The translations under genes and the position numbers were made by a program. A stretch of 64,000 nucleotides of DNA from positions 4,469,363 to 4,533,362 of the forward strand of contig NZ_CP051185.1 of the NCBI RefSeq assembly GCF_012516315.1, written 5' to 3'. This stretch comes from Limnospira fusiformis SAG 85.79 (GTDB lineage Bacteria > Cyanobacteriota > Cyanobacteriia > Cyanobacteriales > Microcoleaceae). This document shows, piece after piece, positions 6,956-13,274 of the stretch (within the stretch, counting starts at the first letter, position 1; every line of letters begins with the position of its first letter). The notes below the pieces were generated by a model. It was given only the letters and a program-made list of their open reading frames with translations. It searched no databases and had not been told where the DNA came from.

Positions 6956-7274
6956 AAACCGATTCGGCGATCGCCACATTCATCGAAAAATTCGCCCCCA
7001 CATCAAAGGTGGGGTCAATACCAATCAGATCCACCTTCGTCCGCCTCGGCTCATCAATCCCCTCAATCTCCTCCCACACCCACTCCGTCCGGGGCGTAGA
7101 AAGCAGATGCAGGTTATGGGGGTCGTCGGTGGGTTGCTGACTCATAAAAACACCAGAGACCGCACAGCCCATTATAGCCCCTTCCCCAACCCGAACCTGA
7201 CATCCAGCTAAAGCATCGGAATGACTGATAATTTCTTCCCAAGTTCCCTTGATTTCTAGCGGTTTTGCCGTCAT
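6948..7274 (-). CDS. Chimeric antitoxin-like protein
   Basis: A 108-residue protein. Its first 29 residues (LEIKGTWEEIISHSDALAG) match the N-terminus of the VapB-type antitoxin at 14938 (TLEGTWEEILLYAPELAG). The rest is different and ends DLIGIDPTFDVGANFSMNVA. The join suggests a recombinant of an antitoxin start with another coding piece. It lies just upstream of, and overlapping, the DUF4258-like gene. Function unknown. Confidence 0.4.
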   Translation of the reverse strand: MTAKPLEIKGTWEEIISHSDALAGCQVRVGEGAIMGCAVSGVFMSQQPTDDPHNLHLLSTPRTEWVWEEIEGIDEPRRTKVDLIGIDPTFDVGANFSMNVAIAESVYE

Positions 7275-7321
7275 AGAATATCTCGCTCAATACTAGGATT
7301 GAATTGATTATAGACTGCTTC

Positions 7322-7405
7322 TAACGATCAGACCCTGGAACTGTGGTGGAACTTAGCAACAGGTAAACCATTAGCCACCTTTACCGGGAAAGCGTTGAGG
7401 GGTTG
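7322..7405 (+). pseudogene. WD40 C-terminal scrap
   Basis: Reads SDQTLELWWNLATGKPLATF then GKALRG and a stop, i.e. the last blade of the WD40 element. Followed by hairpin-repeat sequence and by a 30-bp piece of the WD40-linked repeat (7447-7478). Nothing functional. Confidence 0.5.
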
Positions 7406-7479
7406 AGAAACGGGGTTGCTTAACCCGATTGGGGTGAGGCGGCAGATGGAGCGATCGCACCGGGTGAAATGGCGATCGT

Positions 7480-7557
7480 ATCCTAGCCAGGGGAATTTGT
7501 AGCACAGAAGAGGAGGCCATAGAACGCGCCCTGACCATTCTGATAACTCAAAGTTGA
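7480..7557 (+). pseudogene. C-terminal piece of the pre-hicB small protein
   Basis: Reads ILARGICSTEEEAIERALTI and a short tail before TGA, matching the second halves of the genes at 2 and 3406. It joins directly onto a fragment of the WD40-linked repeat, so its N-terminal half has been replaced. Confidence 0.45.
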
Positions 7558-7565
7558 GTGGAGAA

Positions 7566-7632
7566 AAGAAACCGGGTTTCTTAATCAGATTTGGGTGAGG
7601 ATGCAGAGATTGTCGCAGAAACCCGGTTTCTG
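7566..7632 (+). repeat. AAACCGGGTTTC hairpin repeat
   Basis: Best-preserved copy of the family: GAAACCGGGTTTCTT at the left and GCAGAAACCCGGTTTCTG at the right, with a GGTGAGGATGCAGAGATTG core between. The ends are inverted copies and can pair into a stem of about 14 bp. Confidence 0.6.
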
Positions 7633-7701
7633 GGATGATCGGTGGGTGATACGTTAATGGATGGGCTAAAATCTTGATTAGATAGCCATTAGAGACAAAC
7701 C

Positions 7702-7902
7702 ATGAAAATGAAGGCAATGATTTGGCAAGAAGATGATGTTTGGTGCGGTTCAGTTCCTGCCCTTCCGGGTTGTCACACCTGGGCATCGAGTTATGAAGAG
7801 TTGTTAGAAATGCTTGCTGATGCGGTTCAGGGTTGGCTAGAAGTAGCCAGTGAACAACAAGAAGTCACCCCAGAAAAACAGTTAATTGAGTTGTCTTTAT
7901 GA
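7702..7902 (+). CDS. hicB: HicB-like antitoxin
   Basis: A 66-residue protein MKMKAMIWQEDDVWCGSVPA...GCHTWASSYEELLEMLADAV, the short HicB fold (UPF0150). Its end overlaps the hicA start by four bases (ATGA at 7899-7902), so this is the only complete hicBA unit of the three in the first 8 kb. HicB should neutralise HicA. The order hicB-hicA is reversed from the classical E. coli hicAB but common in cyanobacteria. Confidence 0.85.
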   Translation: MKMKAMIWQEDDVWCGSVPALPGCHTWASSYEELLEMLADAVQGWLEVASEQQEVTPEKQLIELSL

Positions 7903-8108
7903 AATCGATTTCGGGGAAAGCACTCTGCAAAATTGTGGAGCAACAGGGTTGGCAACTCAAACGAATCACAGGTAGCCATCATATTTATGCCAAAGAGGGT
8001 GTGGCAGTTATTCTGTCGATTCCAGTTGATAGCGATCGAGATTTACCGACTGGAACATTAAAAGGTATTCTCAAAGATGCTGGGATGACAGAGGACGACC
8101 TGCAATAA
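7899..8108 (+). CDS. hicA: HicA mRNA-interferase toxin
   Basis: A 69-residue protein MKSISGKALCKIVEQQGWQL followed by KRITGSHHIYAKEG and LPTGTLKGILKDAGMTEDDL. It has the double-stranded-RNA-binding-like HicA fold with the active-site His in GSHHIY and the typical C-terminal GTLKGILKDAG helix. HicA blocks translation by mRNA cleavage. Complete and apparently functional. Confidence 0.9.
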   Translation: MKSISGKALCKIVEQQGWQLKRITGSHHIYAKEGVAVILSIPVDSDRDLPTGTLKGILKDAGMTEDDLQ

Positions 8109-8122
8109 ACCTCGGTGGGGTT

Positions 8123-8190
8123 GAGAAACCGGGTTGCTTAATCAGATTTCGGTGAGGATGCAAAGATTGTCCGAGAAACTCGATTTCTTT
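8123..8190 (+). repeat. AAACCGGG hairpin repeat
   Basis: GAGAAACCGGGTTGCTTAAT, the GGTGAGGATGCAAAGATTG core, then GAGAAACTCGATTTCTTT. A more diverged member of the family at 7566-7632, lying just after hicA where it could act as a transcript-end hairpin. Confidence 0.5.
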
Positions 8191-8269
8191 CTGCAATAGT
8201 CGGTGGGTTGTCGGTGGGTGTGGGAGTGTGATAAAATATATTCGAGGGATAAATTGAGGAAAATCACCG

Positions 8270-8512
8270 ATGCAAATTACCATAGACCTACCGCCCGACC
8301 TTGAACAAGACCTCATTCGTAAAGCCACACAATCTAATATTCCCCTGCCTACTTTAATTCTGCAAGTTTTACGCCATCAAATGCAAACGCCACCGATTTC
8401 AAATTCTCAATGGTCAGAGGCGATTTTGTCTGATCAAGGAGTCCCTGATTTCCCCGCTTTCGAGTCCTATCGGGATGAATTGCTTCCCCCTCGCGAAGAG
8501 AAACTATTTTGA
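8270..8512 (+). CDS. VapB-type antitoxin
   Basis: An 80-residue protein MQITIDLPPDLEQDLIRKAT...QSNIPLPTLILQVLRHQMQT, a ribbon-helix-helix-like start (xITIDLPPDLExxLxxxA) followed by an acidic linker. Immediately followed, with overlapping TGATG, by a PIN toxin gene. It should bind operator DNA and block the toxin. Confidence 0.78.
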   Translation: MQITIDLPPDLEQDLIRKATQSNIPLPTLILQVLRHQMQTPPISNSQWSEAILSDQGVPDFPAFESYRDELLPPREEKLF

Positions 8513-8916
8513 TGCAATACCTCCTCGATACCTGTGTCATCAGTGACTTCATCAAAGGCGAACCGGGTACTCAAGGCAGAATCCAGCAAACCGCCCCAGT
8601 TAACATTGCTGTTTCCTCAATTACAGTGATGGAACTCAACTATGGTTTAATCCTCAATCCACAGCGGGCAGAAAAAATCAAACCGATTATTCTCAGTTTT
8701 CTGTCTTCTGTGACGATTCTCCCTTTCACAACCGCTGAAGCTGAAAAAGCGGCTGAAATTCGTGCCATACTCAAATCTCAAAGACAGCCAATTGGGGCTT
8801 ATGATGTCTTGATAGCCGCCACTGCACTGCAACATCAACTGATAATGATTACCGCCAACCAACGAGAATTTAATCGCGTTGTGGGTCTTAAAACTGAGAA
8901 TTGGCGACAGACCTAG
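8512..8916 (+). CDS. vapC: VapC-type PIN ribonuclease toxin
   Basis: Starts MQYLLDTCVISDFIKGEPGT at the ATG at 8512 (the upstream TTG at 8509 would add one residue). The PIN acidic residues are present: D in LLDTCVISD, E in VMELNYGL, D in GAYDVLIAATAL, and the final ITANQREF segment. This layout is the FitB/VapC subgroup, which cleaves specific RNAs such as tRNA. Coupled to the antitoxin by a TGATG overlap. Confidence 0.88.
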   Translation: MQYLLDTCVISDFIKGEPGTQGRIQQTAPVNIAVSSITVMELNYGLILNPQRAEKIKPIILSFLSSVTILPFTTAEAEKAAEIRAILKSQRQPIGAYDVLIAATALQHQLIMITANQREFNRVVGLKTENWRQT

Positions 8917-8926
8917 ATGGGGGTTA

Positions 8927-8992
8927 GAAACCGGGTTTATTAATCGAATTTCGGTGAGGATGCAAAGATTGTCATAGAAACCGAGTTTCTGT
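8927..8992 (+). repeat. AAACCGGGTTT hairpin repeat
   Basis: GAAACCGGGTTTATTAATCG, the GGTGAGGATGCAAAGATTG core, then GAAACCGAGTTTCTG. Lies directly after the vapC stop. Confidence 0.5.
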
Positions 8993-9033
8993 GGTCTAAG
9001 TGGCTGGGATGATTTGCTCAAAGCCTTAACCTG

Positions 9034-9183
9034 ATGATCGGCGATCGCCCTCTGGCGTTTCCAGAAGGTAAAAGAGTAGATACAGCACCCCAGGAGCTAG
9101 ATATGACACTCAACGAACTCTGGTGCTCAGGGATTCATCAACTCAACCCCCCCACCACCAGACCCAGAACTCCAACCCGCTAA
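9034..9183 (+). other. Unrecognised short ORF, partly repeated at 6347
   Basis: A 49-codon frame starting MIGDRPLAFPEGKRVDTAPQ. The segment around FPEGKxVDT recurs in DNA at about 6350-6410, joined in both cases to a WDDxxKALT coding piece just upstream. It is therefore a relic of a repeated gene rather than chance, but I do not recognise it, and the rest of 9184-9286 is a mix of repeat scraps. Confidence 0.25.
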
Positions 9184-9286
9184 CTTTCCCAACGAGGGCT
9201 ATTGGCTGGTTGCGGTCTTTGATCGACACTTCAGGGCGATCGCACCGGGTGAAATGGCGATCGCACTACGGTAAGCCATGGGAGGA

Positions 9287-9452
9287 CGAGGCGCGGACTT
9301 CTGGCGTTCCCATCTGTCTGGGGTGGCGTTTTTGGTGAAACAAGATGAAGTCTTGGATGTAATCGAGATAGGAGTTCTCGGTTTTGCGACTGAGATGCCG
9401 GGATGGCTTGGCGGAGGCGATCGAGAAGTTGGGACGGTTGAGACACTTCCAT
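9287..9452 (-). pseudogene. intI: Integron integrase remnant (N-terminal 50 codons, frameshifted)
   Basis: Starts MEVSQPSQLLDRLRQAI at 9452. In a second frame it continues as [18 protein letters not shown] and [17 protein letters not shown], matching residues 1-50 of the full integrases at 16738 and 21783. Everything beyond is missing; the break point (GCGCGGACTTCTG) is the same as in the remnant at 12863-13029. It marks the left-most integron platform. Confidence 0.75.
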
Positions 9453-9482
9453 GGCAAACTTGCGCTAAAAGGCGACGAAAAG

Positions 9483-9514
9483 GGGTGTTATCCCGCACCG
9501 GCGCGATAATACCC
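9483..9514. promoter_or_regulatory. Palindrome upstream of intI (decayed copy)
   Basis: Decayed version of the 32-bp palindrome that sits 31 bp upstream of the intI start codon in each platform. The left arm is GGGTGTTATCCCGCAC; several right-arm positions have changed. See the perfect copy at 13061-13092. Confidence 0.5.
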
Positions 9515-9541
9515 ATAATATCGGAGTTAGACCGCCAATGC

Positions 9542-9600
9542 TTGACAACACCCTCCAGAGGCGAGTTATCCTGCAATTGCGGTCTAGTAAATAGTTAGCC
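9542..9600 (+). promoter_or_regulatory. attI: attI-like site with putative cassette promoter
   Basis: TTGACA at 9542-9547, then CGAGTTATCC, and the conserved tail CTAGTAAATAGTT. The four platforms are nearly identical up to AGTT and diverge immediately afterwards, as expected if cassettes were joined at G^TT (here 9594/9595). The TTGACA and a weak -10-like AGTTAT 16 bp later point into the cassettes and may be the cassette promoter. Confidence 0.6.
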
Positions 9601-9693
9601 GGCAATGAATCCCTCGAAAGCAGTTTTTGGGGACAGATTACCTAGTTTGATACAATTCATTTAGGATTGAGCCTTCTACGAGGGATTGGGATT

Positions 9694-9924
9694 ATGCGGT
9701 CAATTGAGCAACTGACTGAGGAAATATTGTCTCTGCCTAGCGAATCAAGAGCACTTCTGGCAGACAAGTTAGTAGAAAGCTTGGAGTTCGACACTGATTC
9801 AGCAATCCAGACATTTTGGGTAACTGAAGCCAAGCGCCGGAGAGATGAGGTAAGAGATGGCTCTGTTCAACCAATTTCAGGCGAAGATGCTTTAGCGCAA
9901 GTTAGACGGCTGATTGAGCCATGA
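9694..9924 (+). CDS. RelB/Phd-like antitoxin in an integron cassette
   Basis: A 76-residue protein MRSIEQLTEEILSLPSESRA...LLADKLVESLEF, the helical addiction-module antitoxin type (LPxxxRxxLxxxLxESL) that accompanies RelE/ParE toxins. The chosen ATG (9694) matches the family start; an upstream TTG would add nine residues. Its TGA overlaps the toxin ATG (ATGA at 9921-9924). First gene after the attI at 9594, so cassette-borne. Confidence 0.8.
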   Translation: MRSIEQLTEEILSLPSESRALLADKLVESLEFDTDSAIQTFWVTEAKRRRDEVRDGSVQPISGEDALAQVRRLIEP

Positions 9925-10211
9925 GGTATGTATTTCATCCTCAAGCGCTGAATGAATACGCTGAGGCGGTTCAATACTACACAGAGCAGCGAGTTGAGGC
10001 GGCTCAAGCGTTCATAAACGCAATTGAGGATACAGTTTATCGGATCGGGGAGTCTCCAACCCGTTATGCTGCAATTGATGAAGATGTTCGGCGGTGTATG
10101 GCGCGTAAGTTTCCTTATGGTATTCTCTACACAATTGAGCAAGACTACATTCTGATTTTGGCGGTCATGCATTGCAGTCGTGAGCCTGGATACTGGAAAA
10201 GCCGCAAATAA
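9921..10211 (+). CDS. RelE/ParE-superfamily toxin in an integron cassette
   Basis: A 96-residue protein MRYVFHPQALNEYAEAVQYY, then FINAIEDTVYRIGESPTRYA, MARKFPYGILYTIEQDYILI and LAVMHCSREPGYWKSRK. The FPYGILY strand and AVMHCSREPGYW end are hallmarks of cassette-type RelE/ParE toxins. Such pairs stabilise integron cassettes by post-segregational killing. The stop lies 15 bases before the attC R'' box. Confidence 0.88.
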   Translation: MRYVFHPQALNEYAEAVQYYTEQRVEAAQAFINAIEDTVYRIGESPTRYAAIDEDVRRCMARKFPYGILYTIEQDYILILAVMHCSREPGYWKSRK

Positions 10212-10226
10212 TTGAAGTTGTCATCT

Positions 10227-10312
10227 GCCTAACACTGCACTGCAACGGACGGAATGGAGATCCTGGTTTAGTCCCAAAGGTTATCTGCCGCCGTTGAGCT
10301 TCACCGTTAAAT
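10227..10312 (+). repeat. attC: attC site 1
   Basis: R'' GCCTAAC (10227-10233) and R' GTTAAAT (10306-10312). The inner boxes GCAACGGACGG and CCGCCGTTGAGC pair with an extra unpaired base, as in canonical attC. The cassette that ends here begins at 9595 with TTAGCC; its reconstituted R' GTTAGCC complements the R'' at six of seven positions. Confidence 0.85.
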
Positions 10313-10540
10313 CTTATTAAGCTGGGAATGTGATGTTTTTGGAGACAATGCCTACTTTTTAACAACATTGGCAGAATCAGGGAAGTATACCCGCTTTCCA
10401 AGAGCGCGATCGCACTATGCTCAATCTACCTGAGAGCCGCGATCATCGATAGAATGGGGATAAAGTTCTGGGTAGAGTGGCAATGACTGAGTTGCTGGAT
10501 CGTGCGATCGCCTTTGTTACAAGCCTTACCTGAAAGTGAG
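10307..10540 (+). repeat. Common leader repeat (copy 1)
   Basis: Starts TTAAATCTTATTAAG exactly at the attC crossover. It carries a small relic frame (MFLETMPTF then QHW..., with PAFQERDR and MLNLPES) around a HIP1 octamer, and ends in a relic of an antitoxin start (MTELL...). The same leader follows almost every attC here (11476, 14577, 15633, 20298, 26391, 31462), with pieces at 41093 and 43282. It probably belongs to the duplicated platform unit rather than to individual cassettes. Confidence 0.75.
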
Positions 10541-10554
10541 CAGAATGCGATCAT

Positions 10555-10681
10555 CGTTGGGAACCAGCGATACTGCCCAAGGAGGGAGTGTAAGGCCTGC
10601 ATCGGGGGCGTAAGTCATCCGTAGAGGCATCTGCCGTTGAGTTGGGAAGCCCCGTCCCCTTATGGGCGGAGTAGTTCACTT
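10555..10681 (+). mobile_element. IS200/IS605-type right-end scrap
   Basis: Contains GTTGGGAAGCCCCGTCCCC then TTATGGGCGGAGTAGTTCAC, a GC-rich hairpin followed by GTAGTTCAC. This is typical of the 3' end of tnpB elements and their omega-RNA scaffold in cyanobacteria. No tnpB coding sequence is left here. Assignment is from pattern only. Confidence 0.4.
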
Positions 10682-10734
10682 GTAAGATATTATGAAGGGG
10701 AACAAAGAGATGCCTAGCGATTAGGAGCCAGTGT

Positions 10735-11007
10735 ATGCAAGCAATTCTGTTAAGCCGCGAGCAGGTTGGGCATCGAGCAAAGCAACTGTACGAGGGTGGA
10801 ATCCGTCAAAAGGTCGAAATTGACGAGAATATTGGCAAGATGGTCATCATCGACATTGAGACAGGTGACTATGAGGTCGATAAGACTGGCTTGCAGGCCT
10901 CTCGCAATCTGAGTAAGAAACATCCAAATGCTAGACTCTTTGGCATTCGGATTGGATACAATGTTGCCGTCTCCTTTGGTGGTGTCATGGAGCGTGTTTA
11001 CAAGTGA
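10735..11007 (+). CDS. Small partner protein of an aspartic protease
   Basis: A 90-residue protein MQAILLSREQVGHRAKQLYE, then KVEIDENIGKMVIIDIETGD and ARLFGIRIGYNVAVSFGG. It has an alpha-beta layout with a C-terminal hydrophobic strand pair. Its TGA overlaps the GTG start of the next gene, a retropepsin-like protein, by three bases. The same two-gene arrangement (unrelated small protein plus protease) is at 2735-3360. Function unknown; protease partner or antitoxin-like role inferred from coupling. Confidence 0.7.
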   Translation: MQAILLSREQVGHRAKQLYEGGIRQKVEIDENIGKMVIIDIETGDYEVDKTGLQASRNLSKKHPNARLFGIRIGYNVAVSFGGVMERVYK

Positions 11008-11369
11008 TTTCTGGGATTTTAACAGATACACACGCAACGGTCGCTCTAACGTTCTTATTACCAAATGGCTCAACTGTTTCTATCGAATTTGTCATCGATA
11101 CAGGATTCACAGGAGAATTGTGCCTTCCGCTAGAAGCAGTTTCACTGATGGGTTTAACCTTTAGACACGATACTTTTGCAAATTTAGCAGATAACAGCGA
11201 AGTATCACTCCCCCTTTACGAAGCGGTTGTCCTTTGGGATGGTACGGAGCGGGATGTTTTGGTCATTGCGACAGGAAGGCGACCTCTGCTTGGAACCGCT
11301 TTGTTAGATGAACAAGAGTTGGTGATTCAGTTTATAGAGGGTGGATTGGTGACGATTGACGAGTTGTAA
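11004..11369 (+). CDS. Clan AA aspartic protease (retropepsin-like)
   Basis: A 121-residue protein with FVIDTGFTGELCLPLEAV: the D-T-G catalytic motif, followed by the hydrophobic RRPLLGTALLDEQELVI segment that completes a single-domain retropepsin fold. Such proteins must dimerise to build the active site. The start is GTG at 11004, overlapping the previous gene. An attC site follows 25 bases after the stop, so the pair is in cassette position. Substrate unknown. Confidence 0.82.
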   Translation: MISGILTDTHATVALTFLLPNGSTVSIEFVIDTGFTGELCLPLEAVSLMGLTFRHDTFANLADNSEVSLPLYEAVVLWDGTERDVLVIATGRRPLLGTALLDEQELVIQFIEGGLVTIDEL

Positions 11370-11394
11370 GGGCTTGTCGGTGCGTGACAGTGCA

Positions 11395-11481
11395 GGCTAA
11401 CAATTCAAATGCAGCGGACGGACAAAAGCTGCTGGTGCTAAGTTTGAGGTTGTCTGCCGCCGTTGAGCTTCACCGTTAAAT
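11395..11481 (+). repeat. attC: attC site 2
   Basis: R'' GGCTAAC (11395-11401), inner boxes GCAGCGGACGG and CCGCCGTTGAGC, R' GTTAAAT (11475-11481). The right half is identical to attC site 1, the left differs, as expected for sites sharing a downstream leader. Confidence 0.82.
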
Positions 11482-11679
11482 CTTATTAAGGTGGGGATGT
11501 GATGTTTTTCGAGACAATGCCTACTTTTTAACAACATTGGCAGAATCAGGGAAGTATACCCGCTTTCCAAGAGCGCGATCGCACTATGCTCAATCTACCT
11601 GAGAGCCGCGATCATCGATAGAATGGGGATAAAGTTCTGGGTAGAGTGGCAATGACTGAGTTGCTGGAGCGTGCGATTT
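11476..11679 (+). repeat. Common leader repeat (copy 2)
   Basis: Begins TTAAATCTTATTAAGG at the attC crossover and ends in the antitoxin-start relic MTELLERAI, then joins a PIN relic. Same element as 10307-10540. Confidence 0.75.
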
Positions 11680-11847
11680 GCATCAAGATTGGGTCATCAA
11701 GCGATGCGTCGTTTTGTATCCAACATGACACCTAATACGGTTCAAGTTGAGCCTCTCATTCCAGAGGACTTAGTACGGGTGCATGAAATTTTGGAACAGT
11801 ATGCTGATAACCAGCTTGATTTTACCCCCTTGCTTACTAAAAAATAG
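11680..11847 (+). pseudogene. PIN toxin C-terminal relic
   Basis: A 55-codon frame ASRLGHQAMRRFVSNMTPNT, then VRVHEILEQYADNQLDF and a shifted tail to TAG. The EILEQYADNQLDF segment is the helix before the third acidic residue of VapC toxins (normally followed by DASIVA), but the sequence stops there. Identical copies lie at 20502-20669 and 26676-26843, so it is a fixed part of the duplicated platform unit. Confidence 0.55.
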
Positions 11848-11856
11848 AGGATTAAA

Positions 11857-12111
11857 ATGATTGTCACACTAGATCTGCCAGCAGAATTAGAAGATGAACT
11901 GTCTCTTGAGGCATCCCAGTTAAAGCTACCTATCACAGAGTATATTTTGCGTGTCCTATCGTTTCGCCCGTTTCTTCAAAATCCGCCAAAAACAGGTGCA
12001 GAACTTGTTACTTACTGGGAAAATAGCGGAATTATCAACTCTCGTCCTGATATTACCGATAGTCAAGAATATGCTCGCAGATTACGTCGTGAAGCCGAAA
12101 CCCGTGAGTGA
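11857..12111 (+). CDS. VapB-type antitoxin (platform copy 1)
   Basis: An 84-residue protein MIVTLDLPAELEDELSLEAS with a C-terminal toxin-binding tail (NSRPDITDSQEYARRLRREA). The start is preceded by AGAGGATTAAA. Identical genes lie at 20679 and 26853. Pairs with the PIN gene that follows; the frames overlap if the GTG at 12108 is the toxin start. Confidence 0.8.
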   Translation: MIVTLDLPAELEDELSLEASQLKLPITEYILRVLSFRPFLQNPPKTGAELVTYWENSGIINSRPDITDSQEYARRLRREAETRE

Positions 12112-12125
12112 TTCTAGGTAGCTCC

Positions 12126-12506
12126 ATGTATTTACTTGATACCGATATTTTTATTGACATTCAAAGAGGCTTTACACCTGCTTTAAGTTGGTTTGTCTCT
12201 CTCCAAGAACTGCCCAGTATCCCTGGCTTCGTTGTTATGGAGTTGATTCAGGACGCACAAAATAAGCAACAAGTTCGTAAAGCCTTGCAACTTGTTGCAC
12301 CACTACCTGTAGTCTGGCCTACTGAAATTGACTGTGCGCGTGCGCTCTCAGATTTCACGGCTTACCATTTATCACATAAAGTGGGATTAATTGATGCTTT
12401 GATAGCTGCCTGTGCTGTAGGTCAGGGCTTTACCCTTTGCACCTTCAATACTAAGCATTATCGAGTCATTCCAGGACTAAAAATAGAGCAACCGTATAAC
12501 CGCTAG
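12126..12506 (+). CDS. vapC: VapC-type PIN toxin (platform copy 1)
   Basis: MYLLDTDIFIDIQRGFTPAL start, E in GFVVMELIQDA, D in VGLIDALIAACAVGQGFTL, and FNTKHYRVIPGLKIEQP at the end: a complete PIN toxin of about 126 residues. The ATG at 12126 gives the family-typical start; an overlapping GTG at 12108 would add six residues. Copies at 20948 (one Pro-to-Leu change) and 27122. Its stop is six bases before a collapsed attC. Confidence 0.87.
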   Translation: MYLLDTDIFIDIQRGFTPALSWFVSLQELPSIPGFVVMELIQDAQNKQQVRKALQLVAPLPVVWPTEIDCARALSDFTAYHLSHKVGLIDALIAACAVGQGFTLCTFNTKHYRVIPGLKIEQPYNR

Positions 12507-12511
12507 GCGCG

Positions 12512-12531
12512 GGCTAACTTCACCGTTAAAT
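12512..12531 (+). repeat. Collapsed attC (20 bp)
   Basis: R'' GGCTAAC is followed after six bases (TTCACC) by R' GTTAAAT. The TTCACCGTTAAAT right end equals full attC sites, so the central stem has been deleted. The same structure occurs at 15619 (TTAACC spacer), 21334 and 27508. Confidence 0.6.
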
Positions 12532-12565
12532 TCTATCAAGGTGGGGATGTGCTGTTTTTGTAGCA

Positions 12566-12862
12566 ATGACTGAGTTGCTTGAGCGGGCAATACAGATCCT
12601 GCGGGCGAAGCTCTACGATATTAAACTCCAAGAGCGGCAGGAGAAGGTGACTTCGTTGCGGCGATCGCAGGTGGGGACGGGGGCGCGATCGGAGAAGATC
12701 CGCACCTACAATTACAAGGACAACCGGATCACGGATCACCGTTTGGGGCAAAATTTCACGCTGGCAAATATCCTCGATGGGGATATTGATCAGGTGATGG
12801 AGGCTTGTATCTCTCAGGATCAGCAGGAGCGGCTGGAGCAGTTGGCCAATGCAACGGAGTAG
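12566..12862 (+). pseudogene. Chimera: antitoxin start fused to the C-terminus of release factor 1
   Basis: A 98-residue frame. MTELLERAI matches small antitoxins (compare 41903). From about residue 13 it is RF-1: [70 protein letters not shown]. This is the part of PrfA after its GGQ domain, so it cannot catalyse peptide release. Copies at 21388 and 27562, and a truncated one at 15809. It always lies tail-to-tail with an intI copy, suggesting that an ancestral intI sat beside prfA or captured its end. Confidence 0.8.
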
Positions 12863-13029
12863 ACGCGGACTTCTGTGACTCCCATCTCTCTGGGGTGGCG
12901 TTTTTGGTGAAACAAGATGAAGTCTTGGATGTAATAGAGATAGGACTTCTCGGTTTTGCGACTGAGATGCCGGAAGCGGATGGCTTGGCGCACGCGATCA
13001 AGAAGTTTAGGCGATTGAGGCACTTCCAT
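12863..13029 (-). pseudogene. intI: Integron integrase remnant (N-terminal ~50 codons)
   Basis: Starts [20 protein letters not shown] and reads [20 protein letters not shown] with [10 protein letters not shown], then ends where the RF-1 chimera begins. The catalytic domain is gone. The promoter, palindrome and attI to its right are intact, so cassettes can still be inserted here by an integrase supplied in trans. Confidence 0.8.
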
Positions 13030-13060
13030 GACAGGACTTGCGCTAAAAGACGACGAAAAG

Positions 13061-13092
13061 GGGTGTTATCCCGCACGTGCGGGATAACACCC
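13061..13092. promoter_or_regulatory. Perfect 32-bp palindrome upstream of intI
   Basis: Left arm GGGTGTTATCCCGCAC and right arm GTGCGGGATAACACCC are exact reverse complements with no loop. It is centred about 47 bp upstream of the intI start codon, between intI and attI. Related, less perfect copies at 9483, 17750 and 22794. It could be an operator for a repressor of intI or a transcription-stop hairpin; the sequence alone does not decide. Confidence 0.65.
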
Positions 13093-13119
13093 ATAATATC
13101 GGAGTTAGACCGCCAATGC

Positions 13120-13178
13120 TTGACAACACTCTCCAGAAGTGAGTTATCCTGCAATTGCGGTCTAATATATAGTTGTAC
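13120..13178 (+). promoter_or_regulatory. attI: attI-like site with putative cassette promoter
   Basis: TTGACA at 13120-13125, GAGTTATCC, then CTAATATATAGTT; crossover G^TT at 13172/13173. The first cassette to the right encodes the C11 peptidase. Confidence 0.62.
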
Positions 13179-13274
13179 CGCTCAATTCTTGGTAGGGGCA
13201 GTACCGAAACGTTACCTGTTGGTATCTAAATGCTAATTTAGTTTCCAATAACCACAAAGCTCAAACTCATCATT

